This document shows, piece after piece, positions 34,570 to 46,400 of a stretch of DNA of 64,000 nucleotides. Every line of letters starts with the position of its first letter. The stretch's first letter is position 1. Source of the DNA: Siderastrea radians (taxonomy: Eukaryota; Cnidaria; Anthozoa; Scleractinia; Rhizangiidae). A model generated the notes under the pieces. It searched no databases and had not been told where the DNA came from. It saw only the letters and a program-made list of their open reading frames with translations. The stretch spans positions 13,526,071-13,590,070 of the forward strand of contig OZ024892.1 of assembly GCA_964017195.1 (NCBI GenBank), given 5' to 3'. The position numbers and the translations under genes are program-made.

Positions 34570-34765
34570 TAGCTGTGAACGGTGGAACCTGAATGTAAGA
34601 GGAAAGGGACTCTGGGAAAATGACTGTGTTCATTATACTGGGGGTTTGTTATATCGGGGTCCTTTTCCATACACGTTATTATTACTGGGCTGAGGAATAT
34701 TGTTCATTATCCCTGGGTTTCCATTATATGGGGGTTCGTTATATTGGGGTTCCACTGCACAGCAA
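34570..34765. repeat. Repeat with GTTATATTGGGGTTCCACTG end
   Basis: GTGGAACCTGAATGTAAGAG at the left and GGTTCGTTATATTGGGGTTCC at the right are diverged inverted ends. Between them are several copies of CATTATACTGGGGGTTTG-like units. Confidence 0.55.
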
Positions 34766-34839
34766 TTCACTTTCATCTGACATCTGTAGCTATCATTATT
34801 CAATTGCTTCTCTTTGTAAGTGAATCCTACAGTCACTGA

Positions 34840-37460
34840 ATTAAAACACAGCCAGGCATTTATGGTTATTTCATGTCGTCTACATTGTGCTGAAGTCCTT
34901 TACTGTCATTTGGCAATGCTATTTATTTTTCAGCATTTTTTAATATCAGTCAATATTTCTTCTTCAATGTTGGCATTGCATTTAAAATAGCATAAAACTC
35001 TGCCTTGTACATTTGCCATTGTGTTTTGCAGGGGACAGGGATTAATTTGGCAGACATTTAGTAAATGAACCCTTTCTGATTGCTGGTATATTGGAGGATA
35101 ATGCCCGAGGCTGAAATATTGTCCAAAAAATGAACAGTTGGTTGAGAAGCAGGGGAGGTTGGGTGGGCACTGCAATGGCTGGGTTAATGCCCCTTGCTTT
35201 TTTTGTTTGTTCATGAATTGTGAGGAATTCTAGGTCACTTTAGAACAGTTTTAAAACTAGACATACAGTGATAACAATATATATGCATTGCCAGCAATAG
35301 GAAGATTTCTACATGCATTCTCTTCATGTGGCCATATTTTAGGAATTGCTTGAACTGTACACAGTCATTCAAGAGACAATGGATGGCCAAAATTCATTTT
35401 CTTAAAATTGTGCTACATTGGCTGTATGTAAGGGCTTGAGAAAATAAAGACAACTGGTGTAACTATAATGATGATTGTTCTTACTGGGCATGTGCAAGAA
35501 TTGACATTTACAAAATTGCATTATTAATGTCTTCTCATCCACCAAAACATTCACGCTCCGAGCTTCTACTCACAGAACAACCTGTGAGGGCCTATTACAG
35601 CCATTCTTAGAAATGTGTCAAGACGTGATAACATAAATTACATGAAAACATAAAGGGCCAATCACTTACTAGATGACATCTAACATAGGCCGTGGTTTTA
35701 AGGCCATAAACAGATTGACCCCTACATCTGCTTAAAAGTGGGTTATTTGTGAGAGACGTGTTCTTGTAACCTATGCTAAATGTCTGCTTGACATTTAATT
35801 GCAGTAAAGAAAGTTTCCATATTCGGGTTTGCCAGATTGAAATCGATTTTGACTGCTGTTTTGTTAAACCACGTCTAAACTTTAAATGACCAGGCCAAAA
35901 ATTATCTGCCAGCCTGCAACACCCTATGTTGATTTCAACTGCTACTTCCATTCCTTGGCATTGAAATAAAGTGAACATCTTTTAAAATCTGCATTTACAT
36001 TTGGCTACCATTAGAGGTGCACATAGAATTCTACTGCTCCACCCAATATTCTGGAGAGCCCCCCTCCCCTCCCCCTACCCTCAACTAAACCAGAAAATTG
36101 CAGTAAAGGAACCGATTTAAAATTGTAAGGAAAAGAGTTTTTGACAAAGGGGCTGATTATGTAAGTTCAGCTGGCTGTGTTTGAGAAGATGCTGTCCAAG
36201 CCTGTGAGGCAAGCCAGCTCAGCTCCAGCTAAGTTTGGAAGCTGTCATGGCTGTAGTTTTACTCGCAGTTGTAATCCAGTAGTTTGATGCATTTTTTCAG
36301 GTTCATGTACAGTGATAGTAATGGCTTTATCTTCATGTGTTTTGTAGAAGAAAAGCAAAACATTGATTTACTATACTACAGACTGGTACATTTTGCTCTA
36401 AGGCAAAATCTTGAAGGAGTAAGTTTTGGCTCAGCTAGCCACATTTGCAGGCTGTGAACAAAAAGAGAAATCTCAGCCCGGTTAGCTGAGATTCCATGCA
36501 GTAGCATAATATTGGGGCCTGAGCTGACTGCGCTAAAAAGAATTTTCCATGTTTTTATTTTTATTGAAATTTTAGAAAAACATTTTTAAATTAAAATATG
36601 CATGAAATCACCAAATTAATAAGTGATTCTCTTGGGGTGTTTAACAAACATTTGGAAATCCTGGGTGAGGTACCAAGCCAGCTCGGCTCCCGGGGATACT
36701 CTGTAAATTTTTGGTTGTGAACATGCCACTGGGTCTCTAGTACCTTACACTATTCCAGACCATGTTCAGCTGTATTTTCCAACACTGTTCCAGACTAGAT
36801 ACCAAAATATCCTTACCCTACCCCAGCCTTGCCTAGTGTCAATCCCTAGTTTCCTGATATTAATGATACCCTACCCTAGACCAAAACTATCTGATTTCTG
36901 TACCCTGTCCCAAACTAAACTGATTGAAAACCATGCCCTTCCCTCAGAGCAGCACAAGGCTTCGCCCAGCCTTGCATTTAGTTTTGTTCTATTGCACTTG
37001 GAGTGATATCTGGCTCGAGCATCACTAGACCAGCGATCTGACATCAAACGAGTGCAGTTTATTTACGGTCATGTGGACCTCTCCATCCAAAGGTTATTTC
37101 CATATAGCTTATATATGGGAGTACCCCTGGGGGAGAAGGGGTAGCTTGACTAACCAGACCAGGCTTCTGATGCAATTGGCCCCGGCTACAAAAAAATCAA
37201 ATTCACACAAAGCAAATTCTATTTGTATTTTAAAAACAGGAGAATAGTTTACACATTTTGATCCTCAGCTTTTATTACCACACCTTTGCTGATCCCCAAG
37301 ACTCTTAAATTTACAAGTATCACAGGTTCCCGAAAGTATGTTTGTTGACTGATAAACCTATAATAATTATTAACATAGGTAGCAATTTATATTAAACAAA
37401 TCTTTAAGACATAAGAACAATAGTCAACAGTATGTGAGAATTTTAACAGATGAAGGAAAT
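34840..37460. other. Gene-poor stretch
   Basis: No exon is recognised. It holds a canonical AATAAA at 35443-35448 and the low-complexity CCCCTCCCCTCCCCCTACCC near 36060-36080. On the minus strand an AATAAA (TTTATT at 37271-37276) lies about 190 bases after the stop of the BLES03-like gene and is a plausible polyadenylation signal for it. Confidence 0.5.
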
Positions 37461-37464
37461 TCAC

Positions 37465-40400
37465 TCATTTCAGTGCTCTTGAACGATAGATTGTAGGCCT
37501 GATTCCCCATGGATTCTCAACATAAATTCCCAATGTTGTGTAAATGTTTGGCTTGTAGCACAAAAACTCGGTTATGCCAAGTTTCCTGAGGCTTTTCTCG
37601 GCAGCCCACACTTCTTCTTCATTTGTGAAGTCTTCTGTGTACACACAAATCACATAGCATGGTTCACCTCCTTTGTCATCTCCTTTAAAGATATTTGTGG
37701 CACTGCCTAGTGTGCCATTGACCACTGCTTTGGCAATAGCTGTCCATGTAGAATCAGTCTTTGAGCTGAAAGACAATATTTTCAAAATGCAACTACAGTC
37801 ATGAAGTCAGTGAAGTTTAACTTCTCCAAAGAAGCCCATGGCTGGCAATGTAGTTCCTTCCCAGGGGGGTACTCGAAGTATACATGATGGGGGGGGGGGG
37901 GTCCGACGTATTTTTTTGGGTTGAAAATTGACACACTCGGAATTTTTTTGGGTCAAGAGATCTGTCACGTATTTTTTAGGTCTTAAAAAAATACGCGTAT
38001 TTTTTTGGGTCTTATCTCCGAGCGAACTTTTCGTTCGGGTTTTCGTTGCGATCAGTGGATCAGAAAAATATTCATTCGAACTTTTTTCCGGCGACGTGTG
38101 TTCCGTGTTCTTGTATTTTTTTGGGTTGGAAATTTTGATGCCAGGTATTTTTTTGGGTCTAAAATTTCAGGCTTGTGTATTTTTTTGGGTTTGCAATATG
38201 AAGCTCCGTCGGACCCCCCCGTCATGTATACTTCGAGTACCCCCCTGGGAGTCCCTTAGAACCTAAAAAATCTAGAAAATAACTAAAACCGCATACCCAA
38301 AAACCTGTAGGTCCCCATTTTGTCCATCTTTGGTGTCAGTAATTATCAAAGAAAAACTGCACTACAAAAGATTCGAAACAATATCATGATGATGAAGATA
38401 CCTTACTAGGAATAAGGCCGTCTTTTTTATTCGATGACATTGATGACGTCAGAGGCTAATAACGTTGGAGCCTAAAAGATCATCAATGGTGGCTGATTGG
38501 CTGGTTGCTTGGATATAAATTTTATTTGGCTACAAGCCGAGTCCCTAAACAAACACGTGAGAATGTTTTTAAAAGAGATTTCACCATGGGAATTTATTAG
38601 CAGTGTAAGTGACCAAGAAATGTAAACCAATAGCCACTCTTTGGTAACTTGCTTGAAGTGAGATTGAAATAAGCTGACTTGACTACAAAGGGAGAACACA
38701 TTTATTTTATGTGACGATTTTCTATCCCTTAAGTTCTTGGCTATAATTAAGGGGAACTTCAGTCTACAGGAAAGATAAATACAGTAATAAAATTACTTCA
38801 ATCACGTTTATAAACGCTAGTTTTAACCGATTTCGAACAAAAAGTTTGTGGATACAGGAAACATACATTTGATGAAAGACTCTTGTTTAATAAGAAACAG
38901 ATAATCTGATATGAAGAAAAACGTCTTTGTGCAATTATAGCAAGACATAGGTGGTGGACTGAAAGCCAAAATATTCAAACAAAGTGATGTGAGTCACGTG
39001 TCATGCAAATCATGGAGAACGTCACAAAACCCTATTGAAAGTTGACTTTCCATGAACTCTGAAACCTTCTGAGATTTACCAGTACTTAGTAGGAAAATAC
39101 GAAGCTAAGGTCAATTGTAGCTTAAATTTCATTTTCTGAAATAACATTGTTAACTTTTCTCTTCTCTTCGCCTAAATTATTAAATAAATGCATGTTTTCA
39201 ACGACAAGTTTAAGTAATAGAGTGTGTTTGCAGCGGCCATGCTGAAGAAGGGTAAACAATAAAATTCCTTTCCTTTTTTATTTTTATGCAATTGTTCCTC
39301 CAACATGGCTGCCATGAACACACTCTATAGTTGTTTTAGTAATTATTTTTTCGCAAACATGAGATATAATTTTATAGAGGTCAGTTGCACATTCCTGTGG
39401 TTATTTTCATGAGCTCTTGTGAAGATTCGCTGATGTTTGTGAGCTCTTCGGTATTCCTAAGAGAGGAACTTTGCTGTATCATTGGGAGTCCCTTGCGAAA
39501 TGAAGCTAAGAATTCCTAGGAATTCTTAGGAATGAAGGTGTGAATTTTCACGGTAATTGGAACATGGAATTCCTAGGAATTCCTAGGAATTCCAAGCTTT
39601 ACATGGTCTTAGATTAGCTTGGATAAAATTCCTAGGAATTCCTAGGAATCTGAGAGGATTAAATAAAATCTGAGAAAAAAAAATTGAATTCCTAGGAATT
39701 CCTAAGAATTCCTAGGAATTTCTGGGAATTACTGAGAATAGTTACTACTAGGATCTTAATTATGCACATCAAACAACAAACAAACTTAAAGTTGATTAAG
39801 TATTTATTCGAAAAATTTTAAGGATTCTTTTCAAGTTTGTCATCCAGGCCACAAAATTCAACATTGTTTTGATTTATTGAAAATTTTAAACTTACCACCA
39901 TTTTCACTACTACGCGACTTTTCTTTTCAAAACACTTCTGAGCACTTTGCAATACGCCTCCGTCAATCATACCTAATATGGGAAGTGTGTGATGTTACCG
40001 CAATTGAATTGAGCTTGAAGGAATAACGATGGCGTCAAATTATCCCGTAAATTTGAGCTGGCGAGTCATGTATTGACTTGTAAGAGGCTTTAGAGTCGTT
40101 AATGTTGCAAGAATACTTCACGTTTGGCAGATATTTGTAAAGAAATTTCGACATTTCTTCAGAATTAAATACCCGCTCGGTGGATTATCCTATGCGGCGG
40201 ATGGTAAGCTTGCGTTTAATCTCGTGAATAAGCTAAACCGAAGTGTGAAGTAAAAATTCTAGCTTTTCTGACCTACAAATAGCACACGACATGTTATTCA
40301 CCACGAGTATAATCTGGCAATATCCTGAAGTGTAGGAGGACGAAATTCAGGAGTGGATAGAGTATGCAACGGGAAAACGAATCATGATCGGCGTGCGATC

Positions 40401-43400
40401 AACCGATTCGTGAAGAAAATGTGTTTGACAAGAAGAAACGTACGTATGACTTGTTGGATTGTTTTTGCAAGAAACACTGCTGATTCTAGTCACCTATCAC
40501 CCGAGGAATGGTATGAAAAACAAAGCATAAGCGCTTTATAACGTTTATTGTTCCACGTGAATGTTAACGCCGTGACATGGTAGTAAGAAAAATCTGATAA
40601 ATCGTTATTTATAAAAGCGGGAACGGGGAAATATCAAGGAAAATATTTAAGCACAGTTTCATGTTTACTTCTTCGTTATAGCTCACTGTGAGTACCAAAG
40701 AACGTGATAAGCGAAACAGGGCGATGTATCGTCGTAGGTCATCGCTAAATTTCACCGAGAACAGTTGCTATTTATAGATGAATCAGAACTTCTCAGACTC
40801 ATCTATAAATAGCAACTGTTCTCGGTGAAATTCAGCGATCCTACGACAATACATCGTCCTGTTTCCCTCATCACGTTCTTTGGCAATCGTCCTGAGTTAT
40901 AACGAAGAAGTAAAATTGAAAGTACGTGCTTAAATATTTTCCTCGATTCCCCGTTCCCGCTTGTAGAAAAAACAATTTCCCTATCATGTCACAGCGTTGT
41001 ATGTTTACATTCTCGAAACGTAGAACAACAAACGTTACAAGCGCATTATAAGCTTGTGCTTTATTTTGTTTTTTCAGTTCATTCCGGAGGTGATAGGTGC
41101 TTAGAATTAGCAGTGTTCCTTCCAAAAAAATGCAACAAGTCATACGTACCTTTCTTCTTGTCAAATCCATTTTCTTCGCGAATCGGTTGATCGCACGCCG
41201 ATCATGATTCGTTTTCCCGTTGCATACTCCATCCACTCCTGAATTTCGTCCTCGTACACTTCGGGATATTGCCAGATTATTCTCGTGGTGAACAACATGT
41301 CGTGTGCTATTTTCAGGTCAGAAAAGCCAGAATTATAACTTCACACTTCGGTTTAGCTTATTCACGAGTTTAAACGCAAGCTTACCATCCGCCGCATAGG
41401 ATAATCCACCGAGTGGGTATTTAATTCTGAAGAAATGTCGAAATTTCTTTACAAATATCTGCCAAACATGAAGTGTTCTTGCAACATCAACGACTCTAAA
41501 GCCTCTTACTAGTCAATATATGACTCGCCAGTGCAAATTTATGGGATAATTTGGCGCCATCCCTATTCCTTTGAGCTCAATTCAATTGCGGTAACATCAC
41601 ACACTTCCCATATAAGGTATGATTGACGGAAGCGTATTGCAAAGTGCTCAGAGGTGTTTTGAAAAGAAAAGTCGCGTAGTAGTGAAAATGGTGGTAATGC
41701 CTGTACTATAAAGCCTTAAAACCTTTTCTTGTGAATATATTTAGAGCATTAATTCATCACAGATTCAGCACTCTGGAAACTACATCTTGTACTGACGCAG
41801 TGGAAACTAAGCTGGAGACCACATCTTGTAATGATGCAGTGCAGCTGTGATTAAAATAACATCTCCACAAAGTTCACAAGAGTCTTTATATGACATATTG
41901 GATACTATATTTCTTGGACATATGTACATGATTTACATGTATGTATTGTTCTCTGAAATTCACATCAGTGAATACACTTTCAAGAATTGTCAACACAGTC
42001 AGTGACTGGAAGAAAATTCAATTCAACATTGGAAAAATTACTATTATTTAATTCTGAATACTTCTTTTAAATAAAGCTTCATCAGTATACACAAAGTGAA
42101 TCAGACAACAAAGTCATTGTCTTGGTTTTTCTTTTTTCACAAAATATTTTGCTGTGCTCAATCAGAGTGGATTAGAGACAACTTACAATACATTTACAAT
42201 TGCATTGTGTCCTGGTTATAAGTTTGAGTAGCTATTAAGAGTGACTTAGCTTTAATACTGAGCAGGCTACTCTTGACTTGACACTGCAGTGTTCTGGCCA
42301 TGAGTGTCACATCTGTTCTCACAGCAGCTGATCATGAATTGAATATATACCTAGTAGAGCAAAACAGAACATTGTGTGATTAAAATCAGTTCTGAGTTAT
42401 TGTTGTATTCAGTTAACAGTTCTGTTCTTTCAATTCTCTAGAAAATGATCTCTATTATTGCTTTCAGATCAAGACATTGTAAACTCAAAACATCAGGGTT
42501 ATGTGTCTTTTTATAAACTAAAGCGATGGAAACACTCTGCAGTGGAAAGGCACTGGAGAACATTATATGTGATGTTTCATTTTAACTTCTCTATAAACTG
42601 CACAACTATGCCATAACTGTTTCTTTAGTTAAATAAACCTGCCTCAAATGTAACTAGCTAGTTCGGCATGTAAATATAGCTTCGAATTCAAGAAGACAAG
42701 AGAGAACATGATCTTCTTAAAATCGATAATTTTGAAGCCAATCTTTCATTACAAATCATTTTCTTTTAAACTCACCTCCTTCTTAAGAGTAGATATCCAA
42801 ATTTTGTTGCTTTGAGACATCATTTAAGCTTGAAAGAATAGGAAATCCAACGAAACATGTGTTGAACATTTGAAATTTGTGGCGCCGGAGTCGGCTGTCG
42901 GCGCCGGAATATTCACACCGTTTTCTCTGAGCCCGCAATGATAAGGCTGCTGACCAAAGCGGCTCATTCATTACCAGTCTCTCTTCACATATTCAGGATT
43001 CCAAAATGGCTGCTGCTCCCGGCTCCACTTTTCTTGCTCACTTTAAGGATTGCATTCTGCTAAGAAGTCACAACGGAACCGTTTTTTGGGACCTATGGAG
43101 ACTTAGAACAAATATACCCCTGCAAAAGTTCCAAGCCTGGGGATTTTAATCGTTAAATTGCTGTGGCTGCGTGAATATTAATACATACAATGTATGCAAT
43201 CAATGCTGAACTGAACAGATATGATCATGTAAATTAACAAGGTAAAGTAAAACTGATTATTCTTTGACAAATGATTTTTTCTGTTTTATGGCTAATTCTT
43301 GCACAGACTAAGCATAACATTCCAAGTAGAAATTGAAACTCAAAATGTGCTTATCTGAAAGTTTGAATATTTTGACGGATACATGTACTTTGTAGTAAAT

Positions 43401-46400
43401 ATAGCAGTTTTGTTTTTCGGTGGCTGCTTTGTTTTTGTCCAAACGTCAAGAGATACTTGGTGTGAGAAAACTCCAAAGCAGTTTAGCGATCTACACTTAG
43501 ATAACCACTCTTAAATGCCCAAAAATAACACTAAGCTTTAACCTGAAAAGATCTTGAGAATTCTTAGGAATTCCTAGGAATTCCAAGCCTTATTAGATCT
43601 TATAAGATCTATTCCCAGAAATTCCCAAGAAATCCAAGCTTCTTAAATTGTAGGTAATTTGCATAGCTTGAAATTCCCAGGAATTCCTAGGAATTCCAAG
43701 CCTACACAGAGCTTATATCTTTCATTCCCAGAAATTCCCAAGAATTCCAAGCTTTCTTAGTCACAGCTAATTTGCATAGTTGGGAATTTTTGGGAATTCT
43801 AAGGAATTCCTAGGAATTCCTAGGAATTCCCAGAAAGCTGGGAATCCATTTCGCAAGGAGTATGTGAGAGACACTTCTGATATTTTTAGGCACTGATGTA
43901 TCAGATAACTAGGATGTTTGGGGCACGGGGGGATTCCGATATGCAAGTGACGGGGATGCTTGTCGTCTCGCTTAGGGGTATAAATTGCAGATTTTGGTCT
44001 CGCTTAGGGTTTTCAGGACGGAAAGCCAACATTTTTACCCATATAGGTATCGCTTAGCTTTGTGCGTAAAGAAATATCTATATGAAAAAACCAAATGCCG
44101 TCAATTTTTAGTGTCAATATTTAGTGCATTTAAAATCATTGTAACTTTTATTTGGTTGTCTGTTTTAGCATGGTCTCCTTTAGGGATCAAATGAAGCCTG
44201 AGCCATGTCCATTGTGGTCTCCTTTAGGGGTTTAATTCTATTTTTCCGACGAGCATCCCCGTCACTTTCACATGGGATTCCCCCCCCCCCCCTGGGGTTT
44301 GGGGTTACAGGGGTTTCAATGCAATTTGAAGTAGGCAGCTGGTTTGAGTAGAGTTGCCACGACTGTATCAACAAGGTTTGAAAGAAATCTTTCTTTAATT
44401 ACTTCAATTTAGGGGAAAATAGTAGCCGACTTCTTTGAGTGAATTTGCAGACGCTTTTCGTTGGTCGTCGATTTCACTCAGTAATATTCAATATGTTGTG
44501 GTCAAATTAAAACTAATCTGGCGTTCAAGTTCCATACAAATCATTACATTTTGACACTACTTAAAAAGTGGTCTTCTTGTCATGACCCTGGGTCCCCTGT
44601 GCAATAATCAAGCAACCTTGTCCGTGGGACGGTTATTTTCTTGTTTGAAGAAAAGGGAAACAAAGAGTTTTATTTACTTTGCTAGTAATGCTATATTTTT
44701 AAGGCACAATTTTAATGTCATGCTATAATGAACTGTCACATAGTCACACTGCTCATTACCTGGTTTTATGCTAGTTGTTCAGGTCGTTAAGCGCGGTTGA
44801 GGGGGCCGGTTAGGGTGGGGCCAAACAGTGGTTTTAAACTGGTTTGTAATGAATTTGACAAGCTTAATTTTACCAAGAGCATAAAAGCATATTGTGAAAC
44901 AATAAACGTCATCGGCTCTGCGCCCATTGCGTGTCTATGTTTTTATAAAGTTTTCCATACGGAAAGCAGACGACGAAAAAGTCGGTGAAAAGCTTTGATA
45001 GATAATAATAGTAAGCAAAAATCAACGAAAGTGTGAGAAGGCTGATGAAGCTGACACCATGAGTCAAGTCTTCCTGTAGTTTAATGGTTCATGTCGTTTG
45101 TAGAGAATCTAAACGGTGTGAGAAGGTCACAGGGTTTGTCACGACGCATGCTGAGGAGGGCATTGGGTTTTTCGGTTTTGCAGTTATGGTCACTTTTGAG
45201 ATCGGTTTTTCGGATTTTGCACGGGGGGTATTGGGCCAATCAGAAACCGAAAAACTGGCCAAAATTTTCACCAAAACCGAAAAACTGGAAGAAAAAACGT
45301 TCAAAACCGAAAAAACGGCGGGAGTAATGATCAAAACCGCAAATTCCTGATTTTCAATCCCTCAACCCTTGATGCAACAGCAAAATATTGGCCTTAGGGA
45401 CCATTCAATGCCGGTACGCATGTACTGAAGGGCCATCCTGTTTAAAAATTCGTTATTATTATTATTATTATTAACTGATGGGGATGCTCGTCAGAAAATT
45501 AGAATAAGACCCTTAAAGGAGACCAATCTGGGCGTGGCTCAGGCATTATTTGACCCCTAAAAAAGACCATGCTAAAACAGACAACCAAATAAGAGCTACA
45601 TGGATTTTAATTGCGCTACGGATTGACGCTAAAGATTGACGGCGTTTGGTTTTTTCATGTAGATATTTCTTTACGCACAGCCCTAGGCGATACCTGTATG
45701 GGTAAAAATTTTGGCTTTCCTTAATAAAAACCCTACGTGAGACCAAAATCTGCAATTTACACCCCTAAGCGAGACGACGAGCATCCCCGTCACTTTCATA
45801 TGGGAGCCCCCCCCCCGGGATTCAATGCCCCTGTTATACTGCTTGCAGCGCGAATTTGATGCGCATTATCCCGAAGGCAATTTTTGCATTGTTCAACCAA
45901 AGCAATCGCTTCTTCCATTGTCGTCAATATCGTAATGATTTCAAAACGCTTCGCACAATGCGCCAACTGCTCGCAAGAACCGAATAGCCGCTTTTTTTGT
46001 TCATAAAAACCGAAACCCGAACGTCAAAAAGGGAAAAACCGAAAACCACAGTGGATACCAAAACCGAAAGCCCTGGCATGCATGCTAGAGCTCGTCTCAA
46101 TGAATACAGTTTTAACATTATGCACCTATCAATGTAAACCCCGTGGGGGGGGAGTGCGGGCAAGGGGTGGGGATTTGACGGCGAAGTCCATCCCCTCAGT
46201 GGGAGGTTTGATCGAGCAATTTTGCTCGGGGGTCGGGACATTTGATTTTTTCGACAGAGAAACTGGGACCAAGATTAAGCGTGGTTACATGGCATCTTCT
46301 TTCTTGGCTTTGGAAAGTCCAGTTGTCTCTTGAAATCAAGTGTGAAAGATTCATAGTCTCGAGTGTAGAGCACCTTTTATAAGGATAGTGATCTATCATC

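Larger units (their letters stand above)
39491..43858. mobile_element. 4.4-kb element with CCTTGCGAAATG ends and AGGAATTCCT subterminal clusters
   Basis: CCTTGCGAAATG at the left is matched by CATTTCGCAAGG at the right. Directly inside each end is a cluster of the palindrome AGGAATTCCT with AGGAATTCTTAGG variants (39508-39735 and 43556-43835). AGT flanks both sides, with one extra C on the left, so the target-site duplication is uncertain. No recognisable transposase is present. The centre-left holds a 1.8-kb palindrome. It inserted in the BLES03-like intron. Confidence 0.75.

Noticed and set aside
35607..35978. 123-codon minus-strand frame downstream of CLPTM1
   Set aside because: No recognisable domain, and no splice or start context to support it.
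43985..44194. 69-codon frame also found inverted at 45546-45755
   Set aside because: Both are inside copies of the same MITE; the shared reading frame reflects the repeat, not a gene.
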